DNA from: Chlorobiales bacterium
GTDB lineage: Bacteria; Bacteroidota; Chlorobiia; Chlorobiales; Chlorobiaceae
Assembly (NCBI GenBank): GCA_022360275.1
Contig: JAKSDC010000151.1
Span: 1 to 20,198 of the forward strand
DNA length: 20,198 nt
Direction of reading: 5' to 3'
Of the stretch, positions 7,857-14,843 are shown piece after piece; the stretch's first letter is position 1; each line of letters begins with the position of its first letter. The position numbers were made by a program, and so were the translations under genes. The notes beneath the pieces are model-generated. The model saw nothing but the letters and a program-made list of their open reading frames with translations. It did not search any database and was not told the origin of the DNA.

Positions 7857-9266
7857 TCATCTTAAAAAACTGAACAGCCTCCGGAGCCATGTGAACTTTT
7901 TTTCTCCGAAAGGGGGATAGCGCAAAATGTTTTCAGGAAACGTGCTTTTTAAATGAACACTTCTTGGCCGGGAAAAAGTTTCAAAACCGGCTCTTCCATG
8001 ATACACTCCCATCCCGCTCTCCCCGGCTCCGCCGAAAGGCAGGGATGGCATTGCTGCCTGAAACATGAGATCGTTGATACATACTCCTCCCGACTGAGAG
8101 TTTTCAAGCATATACTGTTGAAAAGAGCGGTCTCTGGAAAAAATGTATACGGCAAGAGGATGATGGGCTGAATGCATTATTTCCAAAGCTTCCTGAAGGG
8201 TAGAATAGGATAATACCGGCAATACAGGACCGAAAACCTCCTCTTTCATAATCGTCGAACCAGGCGAGACATTGCGCAGAATCGTCGGCGCGCAATAAAG
8301 GCGCTCCCGATCAACCCAACCCCCCGTCACCAAGACACCCTCAGTCATATATCCTGCAAGTTTTTCAAGACGTTCAACCGTAATAATCGCCGGATAATCT
8401 TTACTGTTTTCCGGTTTCATTCCGTAAAAAGCATCGACAGCATCTTTCATGCACCTGAGCAGCTCTTCCTCAACATTACGGTGAACCAACACGTAATCCG
8501 GTGCTATACAAGTTTGTCCGGCATTAAGAAATTTGGCCCAAACTACTCTTCTTGCCGTTACAGGTATGTTGGTGTGCTGATCGACAATACAGGGATTTTT
8601 TCCTCCGAGTTCCAGGGTAACCGGCGTCAGGTGTTTAGCCGCCTTCTCCATGACCTGCTTGCCGGCAGCGCTTCCTCCGGTAAAAAATATGTAGTCAAAC
8701 GGCTCCTCAAGCAGTCGAAGGCTTTCTTGAACACCACCGGGAAAAACCTTTACCGCTCTTTCATCGAGATACTGTCCAACAGCTTCTGCAAGCAGCGCTG
8801 AGGTTGCAGGCGCATGTTCGGAAGGCTTGATCAGCACGCAGTTTCCGGCGGTAATTGCGCTGACAGCAGGAACAAGTGCAAGTTGCAAAGGATAGTTCCA
8901 GGCTCCCATGACAAGAACAATACCATAGGGTTCGCGGTAATAGTAACTCCTGCCCGGCCGGTATCGCAAAGGCGTTACAACCCTCCTTGGCTTCATCCAT
9001 GCTTTCAGATGCCTCAGAGCAAGATGTATTTCCGTTGTCAGATAGTAGATTTCGGTAAAAAACGTTTCGGCACGCGGCTTGCGGAAATCACGCTGCAGGG
9101 CATCGTAAATATCCTTCTCACGCTCATCGAGAAAACGCATGAGCCCGAGGAGCTGCTTTTTCCTCCACTCATGTGCCCGGGTCTCCCCACGTTCAAAATA
9201 ATCTCTGAGCTCTGAAACCTGCTCCACAACACGCCGATTCATATCCTGCTTTTCATCATTATTCAT
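7857..9266 (-). CDS. Class 3 (fatty-aldehyde type) NAD(P)-dependent aldehyde dehydrogenase
   Basis: This 469-residue protein has all catalytic parts of the ALDH superfamily: GAWNYP with Asn124 (oxyanion), FTGGSAAGK for cofactor binding (195-203), TLELGGKNP with general base Glu219, and NAGQTCIAPDY with nucleophile Cys253. The sub-500 length and the YREPYGIVLVMGAWNYPLQL and QSGGVCINDLMFQAAMPSLPFGG blocks point to the class 3/YwdH group, which oxidises medium- or long-chain and aromatic aldehydes. The end, FTWLRRLFSFLR, could form a short amphipathic membrane-contact helix, as in fatty aldehyde dehydrogenases. A basic helical N-terminus (residues about 10-60) forms the dimer arm. It is divergent from the TerC gene, and the patatin gene follows 97 bases downstream. 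Confidence 0.92.
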   Translation of the reverse strand: MNNDEKQDMNRRVVEQVSELRDYFERGETRAHEWRKKQLLGLMRFLDEREKDIYDALQRDFRKPRAETFFTEIYYLTTEIHLALRHLKAWMKPRRVVTPLRYRPGRSYYYREPYGIVLVMGAWNYPLQLALVPAVSAITAGNCVLIKPSEHAPATSALLAEAVGQYLDERAVKVFPGGVQESLRLLEEPFDYIFFTGGSAAGKQVMEKAAKHLTPVTLELGGKNPCIVDQHTNIPVTARRVVWAKFLNAGQTCIAPDYVLVHRNVEEELLRCMKDAVDAFYGMKPENSKDYPAIITVERLEKLAGYMTEGVLVTGGWVDRERLYCAPTILRNVSPGSTIMKEEVFGPVLPVLSYSTLQEALEIMHSAHHPLAVYIFSRDRSFQQYMLENSQSGGVCINDLMFQAAMPSLPFGGAGESGMGVYHGRAGFETFSRPRSVHLKSTFPENILRYPPFGEKKFTWLRRLFSFLR

Positions 9267-9338
9267 GCTGCCGGCCTTTATAAATTCGACAAAGCCACAA
9301 AGTCATTTCCCTTGAACAAATCCTGTTGCGAACCAAAA

Positions 9339-9394
9339 GCCATCCCGCCATCGGGCTACCCTGCCATCAAGCCAACAAGCTATCGAGCTAAGGA
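9339..9394. repeat. Degenerate 8-base tandem repeat, seven units
   Basis: In phase and without gaps the units are GCCATCCC, GCCATCGG, GCTACCCT, GCCATCAA, GCCAACAA, GCTATCGA and GCTAAGGA, with consensus GCYATCRA. The array lies in the divergent spacer between the aldehyde dehydrogenase and the TerC gene and is not part of either coding region. Confidence 0.7.
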
Positions 9395-9402
9395 ATCATT
9401 TG

Positions 9403-9434
9403 GTTACATTATGTGCATACATTTTTTAATGTAT
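9403..9434 (+). promoter_or_regulatory. Possible promoter with operator-like inverted repeat ahead of the TerC gene
   Basis: GTTACA (9403-9408) and TTTAAT (9425-9430) are spaced 16 bases apart, 4/6 and 5/6 matches to the sigma70 boxes. The -10 region lies in an inverted repeat, ATACATT (9417-9423), TTTT, AATGTAT (9428-9434), and TACATT also occurs at 9405-9410. The start codon is 22 bases past the repeat and has no visible Shine-Dalgarno sequence. Confidence 0.3.
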
Positions 9435-9456
9435 CAACAAACCTTACAACTTTACT

Positions 9457-9867
9457 ATGGAATGGTTAGCACAGCCCGAGGCTTGGGTCGCTTTGGCGAC
9501 GCTCACTGCGCTGGAAATCGTACTCGGTATCGATAATATCATCACAGCTGTCGGCCTTGCAGAAGAAGTTGGCGTCATGGTCACCGCCATTGTGATCTCG
9601 ATTGCTATCATGATGCTTGCTGCAAAATCGATCAATGATTTTGTCGACCTGCACCCTACGATTAAAATGCCTGCTTTGAGCTTCCTCATTCTTGTCGGGG
9701 CAACCCTTGTTGCAGAAGGGGCAGGATTCGAATTCCCCAAAGGATACATTTATTTTGCCATGGCATTTTCCGTCAGTGTCGAGATGCTTAACCTTCGTTT
9801 GCGAAAAAAACAGACAGAACCGGTTCACCTGCGAAAATCGGCTGCTCTTGAGTCTGTCGGGGAATAA
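9457..9867 (+). CDS. Internally shortened TerC-family membrane protein
   Basis: The start, MEWLAQPEAWVALATLTALEIVLGIDNII, is the standard first helix of TerC/YoaE-type proteins, with the acidic pair Glu20 and Asp26 that lies in the membrane. It then jumps directly into what is normally the second half: TAVGLAEEVGVMVTAIVISIA, HPTIKMPALSFLILVGATLVAEG and GYIYFAMAFSVSVEMLN. Family members are about 230-250 residues with seven helices; this one has 136 and about four. The missing middle (about 100 residues) lies between the family's two internally similar segments (ending GIDNII and SLDSVITAVG), so an in-frame deletion by recombination between them is the simplest explanation. TerC proteins are linked to manganese/calcium handling and metal loading of exported enzymes. 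Whether this short form works, perhaps as a dimer of half-proteins, is unknown. No ribosome site is visible before the ATG. Confidence 0.75.
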   Translation: MEWLAQPEAWVALATLTALEIVLGIDNIITAVGLAEEVGVMVTAIVISIAIMMLAAKSINDFVDLHPTIKMPALSFLILVGATLVAEGAGFEFPKGYIYFAMAFSVSVEMLNLRLRKKQTEPVHLRKSAALESVGE

Positions 9868-10008
9868 CGAACTCACTCTTTTTCATGCCGAACCGGAACA
9901 GACAATACTCTCAGAATGTTTTTTTATTCCTCAAGCCGAGTCTTTCAACCATAAGACATCTTTCTATACTTTCCTGAATCCCGAGCTCTCTCCTACCTGT
10001 CCACCGAT

Positions 10009-10021
10009 AATCACGGTGATT
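10009..10021. promoter_or_regulatory. 13-base palindrome upstream of the LonB-like gene
   Basis: AATCAC, G, GTGATT form a perfect inverted repeat 48 bases before the protease start codon; TATAGT at 10029-10034 could be a -10 box immediately downstream. No -35 box of good quality is visible. An operator role is only a guess. Confidence 0.22.
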
Positions 10022-10068
10022 CACAAAGTATAGTGAGTTGTTTTTCAGACAAGAAAGGAGCACACATC

Positions 10069-12498
10069 ATGCCGACACCCAGACCGCTTAGTCCTCAAGA
10101 ATTATACAATCAGTGTGACCCGGAAAGTTTTTCTTTTGCCAGCACCAAAGACCTTGACGGCAAAATAAAAATCTCCGGACAGGAAAGGGCCCGGGAGGCG
10201 ATTCGTTTCGGTATAGGCATGAAGCACAACGGCTTTAACATTTTCGCCCTTGGTCCGGCAGGCACCGGAAAACAAACCACACTCGAACAACACCTCCGTG
10301 ACACTGCTTCCCGTGAAGCGGTCCCTGAAGACTGGTGCTATGTATACAATTTTGAAACCATGCGCCAGCCGCGCGCCATAAGCATGCCAGCCGGCAAAGC
10401 CTGTGCTTTCCGGCATGACATGGAAAATCTTATCGAAGGACTTTTGACGGTTATTCCCGGCGCTTTCAGCAGCGAAGAATACCAGGAGCAGGAAAAAGAC
10501 ATCAAGGAGCAGCTTAATGAAAAACAGGCTTCGGAAATTGACGCCCTTGAAAAAAAAGCCGCCGAAAAAAATATCGCACTTATCAGAACACCTTCGGGGT
10601 TTGCTTTCGCCCCGATTAGAAAAGGAGAAGTACTGAATGCAGAGGAGTTCATGCGCCTCAAACCCGAAGAGAAGGAAATCATCGAAAAGGAAATCAGTTC
10701 TCTCAAGGAATCCATGCAGTCCATTATGATGCAAGTTCCGAAGTGGCAGCGAGCAACCCAGGAAAAACTCAAGGAACTCAACCAACAGGTTGCCGCTTTT
10801 GCGGTCAAACCTCTTTTTGCCGAGCAGAAAACAAAATACCAGGATTACAAGGCAATCGCGGAATATCTCGATGAAGTCGAAAAGGATGTTGTAGAACATT
10901 TCGACCAGTTCTTCGACAAGGAATCAGCATCCCAGCAAATGCCACTTATGCCGGGACAGGGGAAAAATGCAGGCAGCAGGCGCTTTAACCACTACCGGAT
11001 AAATGTTGCTATCGATAACAGCAGAACCGAAGGCGCTCCGGTAATTTACGAAGACAAACCCTCTATCCAGAACCTTGTAGGAGACATAGAACATCTGGCC
11101 CAGATGGGAACTCTCGTTACCGATTTCACCTTGATTAAACCCGGAGCACTGCATCGGGCAAATGGCGGGTATCTGATCCTGGATGCCAGACGCCTTTTGC
11201 TGGAACCTCTGGCATATGAAGCCCTGAAAAAAGCAATCAGGACCCGTCAAATCCGTATCGAGTCTCTTGCGCAGCTTTATGGCATGGCAAGCACTGTTTC
11301 ACTTGATCCTGAACCGATCCCGCTACAAACGAAAATCATTCTTCTCGGCGAACGACGGCTCTACTATCTTCTTAGCTCACAGGACCCGGATTTTAACGAG
11401 CTTTTCAAGGTTGCTGCCGATTTTGACGACGAAATGGAAAGAAACCAGGACAGCCACCTTTCTTACGCCGGTTTTATCAGCTCGATAGTCAATCGCGAAA
11501 AGCTGAAACATCTCGACAGATATGCCGTTGCCCGCATGATCGAATACGGTTCGAGACTTTCAGGCGACTCCAAAAAACTCTCGACACATATACAGAGCAT
11601 TACCGACCTTGTTAATGAATCCGATTACTATGCGAAACAAAACAATCACGACCTGATAACCCGCCAGGATGTTCAGCAGGCAATCGATGCAAGAAGATAC
11701 AGGGCCGGACGCATTCCGGGGAAGATAGAGGACGCGATTCTTCAGAACACCATTCTCATCGACACGGAATCGGAAAAAGTCGGCCAGATCAACGGTCTTT
11801 CAGTCTATATGCTCGGGAACCAGAGCTTTGGAAAGCCAAGCCGTATAACAACCAGGATCAAAATGGGAAAAGGGGAAGTCATCGATATCGAACGGGAAGT
11901 CGACATGGGCGGACCGATCCATTCGAAAGGGGTCATGATTCTGGCAGGTTTCCTTGGCGGCAGGTTTGGCGAAGAACAGCCGCTATCGCTCTCGGCCACC
12001 CTTGTCTTCGAACAATCCTACGGCGGGGTAGAGGGGGACAGCGCTTCGTCTGCCGAGCTGTATGCCCTTTTGTCTGCCATTTCCGGAAAACCGATCAAAC
12101 AGTGTCTTGCCGTCACCGGGTCGGTCAACCAATATGGAGAAGTACAGGCTATTGGAGGGGTAAACGAAAAAATCGAAGGCTTTTTCGATCTTTGCAAGCA
12201 GCGGGGGCTTACCGGAAAACAGGGAGTATTGATCCCGGCTTCAAATACAAGAAACCTGATGCTCAGAAACGATGTCGTCGAGGCAGTCGAGGAACAAAAC
12301 TTCTTCATCTATCCCGTCACGCATATCGATGAAGGTATAGAAATTCTGACCGGTGTTTCTGCGGGAGAACGGCTTGAAGACGGCAGCTATCCGGAAGGAA
12401 CAATCAATGGACTTGCTGTTGAGCAACTCAAATCCATGACGGAAAAACAGAAACAGTTGTCAGAAAATACAAACAACAAAAACCCGGAGGAATCATGA
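10069..12498 (+). CDS. LonB-like ATP-dependent serine protease (AAA_32/Lon_C)
   Basis: From the ATG at 10069 the product is 809 residues; AAGGAG at 10055-10060 lies eight bases upstream. Order of parts: an N-terminal AAA half with Walker A GPAGTGKQT (62-70, Lys68); a long charged, helix-rich insertion (about 140-290) rich in Glu and Lys that should be a coiled coil; a second AAA half with the Walker B-like GGYLILDARRLL; and a C-terminal Lon protease domain. There Ser658 in EGDSASS and Lys701 in NEKIEGFF form the Ser-Lys dyad, 43 residues apart as in LonA. It lacks the LonA N-terminal substrate domain and belongs to the group often called ATP-dependent Lon-like protease with AAA_32. It is a soluble hexamer for protein quality control or regulated degradation. 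The downstream universal stress gene overlaps its stop by four bases. Confidence 0.92.
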   Translation: MPTPRPLSPQELYNQCDPESFSFASTKDLDGKIKISGQERAREAIRFGIGMKHNGFNIFALGPAGTGKQTTLEQHLRDTASREAVPEDWCYVYNFETMRQPRAISMPAGKACAFRHDMENLIEGLLTVIPGAFSSEEYQEQEKDIKEQLNEKQASEIDALEKKAAEKNIALIRTPSGFAFAPIRKGEVLNAEEFMRLKPEEKEIIEKEISSLKESMQSIMMQVPKWQRATQEKLKELNQQVAAFAVKPLFAEQKTKYQDYKAIAEYLDEVEKDVVEHFDQFFDKESASQQMPLMPGQGKNAGSRRFNHYRINVAIDNSRTEGAPVIYEDKPSIQNLVGDIEHLAQMGTLVTDFTLIKPGALHRANGGYLILDARRLLLEPLAYEALKKAIRTRQIRIESLAQLYGMASTVSLDPEPIPLQTKIILLGERRLYYLLSSQDPDFNELFKVAADFDDEMERNQDSHLSYAGFISSIVNREKLKHLDRYAVARMIEYGSRLSGDSKKLSTHIQSITDLVNESDYYAKQNNHDLITRQDVQQAIDARRYRAGRIPGKIEDAILQNTILIDTESEKVGQINGLSVYMLGNQSFGKPSRITTRIKMGKGEVIDIEREVDMGGPIHSKGVMILAGFLGGRFGEEQPLSLSATLVFEQSYGGVEGDSASSAELYALLSAISGKPIKQCLAVTGSVNQYGEVQAIGGVNEKIEGFFDLCKQRGLTGKQGVLIPASNTRNLMLRNDVVEAVEEQNFFIYPVTHIDEGIEILTGVSAGERLEDGSYPEGTINGLAVEQLKSMTEKQKQLSENTNNKNPEES

Positions 12499-13349
12499 CC
12501 GGGCTTTCCAAAAGAATTACCATAAAAAGAATCGCCGTAGCAATCGACTGCTCCCCGCACAGCCGGGCATCATTGTCTGCAGCTGCCGAGATAGCGGGAT
12601 TTTTTAACGCGGAGCTGCTCGGAATATTTGTAGAAGACATTAACCTGATCCGAACGGCGGAACTGCCGTTTTCTCAGGAAATACATCTCCATACTGCACA
12701 ATTCGAACCTCTTGATTCCCTGAAACTTGAACGGATGCTGAAACAGCAGGCAAAAGAAGCATACGAGCTCTTCAAACAAACCGCAGAACGTTTCGATATA
12801 CCTCATACGTTCAGAACGCTTCGCGGCAGGGTTCTTGCCGAAGTGTTGTCGGCAGCGCTCGAGTCCGACCTTCTTGCCATGGGCAGATCGGGCAAAACTC
12901 CTCTATGCCGCAGAGGCCTCGGCTCAACTGCAAAAAAAGCAGTCAGAGAATCAAAAACCCATATACTGCTGACAAGATCGGGTCCTACACCCGTTAGCCC
13001 CCTGCTTGTTGTCTATGACGGTTCACCCGGAGCCAAACATGCACTTGAAGCCGCACTTGGTCTTGCACGCAGGGATGCCGCATTGCATGTTTTCCTTGTC
13101 GCAAACAACGTTCAGAAACATGCAGCGTTGCAAAAGGAAGCTGAAATGATTATCGCTAAGATGATCGTCAAAAAACAGTTCCATATGCTTCCGTGGACCG
13201 ACAGCGGCATGCTTGCTCAGTGCATCCACATGGCGGAACCCGGCTTGCTGGTTCTGAGCGACAACATGGCAGCTCTTGGTCCCGAAACAGTGTACAGGCT
13301 GATCGATGCAACCGATTATCCCGTCCTGCTGGTCAGGCATGCAACGTAA
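12495..13349 (+). CDS. Tandem universal stress protein (two UspA domains)
   Basis: The 284-residue protein has two UspA folds. The first (about 9-160) begins IKRIAVAIDCSPHSRASL and ends with GRSGKTPLCRRGLGSTAKK, matching the ATP-binding pattern G-x2-G-x9-G-[ST]. The second (about 168-284) begins PLLVVYDGSPGAKHALEAAL but lacks that loop, ending ATDYPVLLVRHAT, so only one nucleotide site is expected. The start codon overlaps the protease stop as ATGA, with GGAGG at 12486-12490, indicating translational coupling to the Lon-like protease. The role is probably in stress signalling or nucleotide sensing; the partner protease is the natural candidate for control, which is inference. The gene is convergent with the MarC remnant and there is no obvious terminator between them. 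Confidence 0.88.
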   Translation: MTGLSKRITIKRIAVAIDCSPHSRASLSAAAEIAGFFNAELLGIFVEDINLIRTAELPFSQEIHLHTAQFEPLDSLKLERMLKQQAKEAYELFKQTAERFDIPHTFRTLRGRVLAEVLSAALESDLLAMGRSGKTPLCRRGLGSTAKKAVRESKTHILLTRSGPTPVSPLLVVYDGSPGAKHALEAALGLARRDAALHVFLVANNVQKHAALQKEAEMIIAKMIVKKQFHMLPWTDSGMLAQCIHMAEPGLLVLSDNMAALGPETVYRLIDATDYPVLLVRHAT

Positions 13350-13355
13350 ATCCAG

Positions 13356-13547
13356 TCAGGGAAGAACGGAAAGAATACCGTCAAGGATAAACTGCACTGC
13401 AAGAGCCGTCAGCAAGACACCCGCAGTTCTGCTTACGACATGCTGGCCTGTAATCCCCAGAAGCTTTTGAACCTGGGCAGATGCCAAAAACAGGAGCAAT
13501 GTGATAGCAAGCACTGCTGCTCCCATTGAAAACATTACCCAAAACAA
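13356..13547 (-). pseudogene. C-terminal remnant of a MarC-family membrane protein gene
   Basis: The 63-codon open frame ends with a stop at 13356. VQKLLGITGQHVVSRTAGVLLTALAVQFILDGI matches the last two helices of MarC-family (UPF0056) proteins, in which LGxTGxxVxxRxxGxxLxAxAVQxIxDGI is the usual ending. MarC proteins are about 200 residues, so two thirds are absent; a TAA stop precedes the frame and the 97 bases upstream hold a hairpin instead of more MarC sequence. The only in-frame starts are a TTG at 13547 and ATGs within the fragment (for example MFSMGA), with no ribosome site. It is most likely a decaying leftover of a deletion; expression as a two-helix peptide cannot be excluded. Confidence 0.7.
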
Positions 13548-13593
13548 TTATTGACTGACACTATTTGATCCGAACCTGAATCTTTCAATTCAA

Positions 13594-13618
13594 GGCATCC
13601 CGGTTCCGCCGGGATGCC
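13594..13618 (-). terminator. Strong GC-rich hairpin, possible terminator
   Basis: GGCATCCCGG (13594-13603) and CCGGGATGCC (13609-13618) form a perfect 10-bp stem with loop TTCCG. It lies 27 bases past the stop of the WxxGxW lipoprotein gene on the minus strand. The T run expected of an intrinsic terminator is missing (TTGAATTG follows), so it could also be a small mobile-type palindrome. GTTCCG and CGGAAC (13603-13623) offer an alternative pairing. Confidence 0.4.
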
Positions 13619-13644
13619 GGAACGAAGAGCGAAATAGTCAAGGC

Positions 13645-13983
13645 CTAACGATACCGCCAGCGACCGGGTACCCACCTGCCGCTCGGCGTCCGGTGACCAG
13701 GCACCCAATAAGCCTCATTTCCGGGGGGTCTGAGCCTTTTCCACCGACCATTAACCCAATCCCCATAACGGTTATAGTGACCGGGTACCCATACCATTCT
13801 GTGTCTTGGCGGTCCAACGTACTTCCAGTGACCGGGAATCAAAACACCACCCGGAGCTCTGTAGGGAGCAACCCAGACAAAATCGGGTCCAGGCCTTACA
13901 GGACGTTCCACAACACAGGATTGAAGAGGGAAAAACGCTACAAAACTTGCAATGAAGAACAAAACCCTTACTGATTTTCCCAT
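13645..13983 (-). CDS. WxxGxW-repeat lipoprotein
   Basis: The ATG at 13981-13983 has AGGAGG six to seven bases upstream, which decides against the longer frame to 14034. The 112-residue product has a lipoprotein signal: basic MGKSVR, hydrophobic VLFFIASFVAFFP, then lipobox LQSC with Cys23. The mature part is a series of short aromatic-rich repeats: GVLIPGHWKYVGPP, MVWVPGHYNRYGDW, VNGRWKRLRPP, AYWVPGHRTPSGRW and VPGRWRYR. This is the YXWGXW/WxxGxW repeat family, found in envelope proteins of many Gram-negatives, with no proven function. Very basic (many Arg) and Trp-rich, it may bind cell-wall glycans or acidic polymers in the periplasm. It lies 68 bases after the TrmH-type gene on the same strand and may be read from its own promoter. 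Confidence 0.78.
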   Translation of the reverse strand: MGKSVRVLFFIASFVAFFPLQSCVVERPVRPGPDFVWVAPYRAPGGVLIPGHWKYVGPPRHRMVWVPGHYNRYGDWVNGRWKRLRPPGNEAYWVPGHRTPSGRWVPGRWRYR

Positions 13984-14051
13984 ACGCGCCTCCTGATATC
14001 TATTCATATCGTACAATATTACCAGACGATACAAGGTAAAGAAAAAAACTG

Positions 14052-14843
14052 TTACAACACCAGCCGTGCCATCAATATCGCTGCGGAAACAGCTGCATTC
14101 AGCGACTCGACTCCTGGCTCGGCTTGACCGTGAGGAATGGCGACATGCCGGTCGGCTATCTCCATAATTTCCTTCTTGACACCGTTTGCCTCATTGCCGA
14201 TAACAAGAACCATCCTGTCAGGCCATTTGTCATATTCCCGAAAGTCAGTACCGTCTAACGAAGAACAACAGATACTGTACCCCCGTTGCCGCATCTGTTC
14301 AAGCTCTTGGCGGAGATTACCGGTACCATAATGACGAACACAAAAAACGCTTCCAGCGCCAGCCCGTACTGCTTTCGGATTGTACCTGTCCGCAGTTCCG
14401 GGTCCACACACTATTGCAGAAACTCCGAACCATGCCGCAGTCCTCACGATAGTTCCGACGTTCCCGGGATCCTGAACATTGTCGAGAGCGATAACCAGCG
14501 ATCTTTTTTCGTTTTCAAAAGACGCCGTGCCTGTCAGCTGGCAGAAAACGCCGATGACTCCCTGTGCGGTGGAAGTTCCCGAAAGACGGTGTCCCTCTGC
14601 AGGGTCGATCAGGAATATTTTATCCCGTAACCGCTTTCGATCCGGAATGTTGTGTAGTTGATCCGGCTCGACAAACAAAGCCGTGAGACAACCCTCGTCC
14701 GGCAGATGAGCAATCAGCTCCAGGGTAGTCCGAAGCCCTTCAGCAAGAAAAAGCCCCTCTTTTTCCCGGTACTTCTTCAACTGAAGTTTTGCGAAACGTT
14801 TTATCTGACCTTTGCCCGCCCGCCGATAGGTCTTCTCTGTCAT
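14052..14843 (-). CDS. TrmH/SpoU-family (SPOUT) RNA 2'-O-methyltransferase
   Basis: This 263-residue protein has the SPOUT signature. Motif 1 is ALDNVQDPGNVGTIVRTAAWFG (119-140, with Asn122 and Arg134), motif 2 is LVIGNEANGVKKEI, and motif 3 is IPHGQAEPGVESLNAAVSAAILM. These form the knotted SAM pocket and place the catalytic Arg. An N-terminal SpoU substrate-binding part (about 10-105; KLQLKKYREKEGLFLAEGLR) is typical of the RlmB/TsnR-like group that methylates 23S rRNA or tRNA 2'-hydroxyls. The target nucleotide cannot be assigned. The start overlaps the stop of the upstream membrane-protein gene (ATGA), so it is translated after it. Confidence 0.9.
   Translation of the reverse strand: MTEKTYRRAGKGQIKRFAKLQLKKYREKEGLFLAEGLRTTLELIAHLPDEGCLTALFVEPDQLHNIPDRKRLRDKIFLIDPAEGHRLSGTSTAQGVIGVFCQLTGTASFENEKRSLVIALDNVQDPGNVGTIVRTAAWFGVSAIVCGPGTADRYNPKAVRAGAGSVFCVRHYGTGNLRQELEQMRQRGYSICCSSLDGTDFREYDKWPDRMVLVIGNEANGVKKEIMEIADRHVAIPHGQAEPGVESLNAAVSAAILMARLVL

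Noticed and set aside
9339..9394. CRISPR array
   Set aside because: Units are eight bases with no spacers and no cas genes nearby; this is a simple tandem repeat.
10102..10899. 265-codon frame antisense to the Lon-like protease
   Set aside because: Long, Phe-rich frames opposite Glu/Lys-rich coiled-coil coding sequence are expected by composition; no start signal or domain supports it.
14007..14031. Inverted repeat TATCGT-N13-ACGATA upstream of the lipoprotein gene
   Set aside because: The half-sites are short and the spacer long; I see no promoter boxes that position it as an operator.
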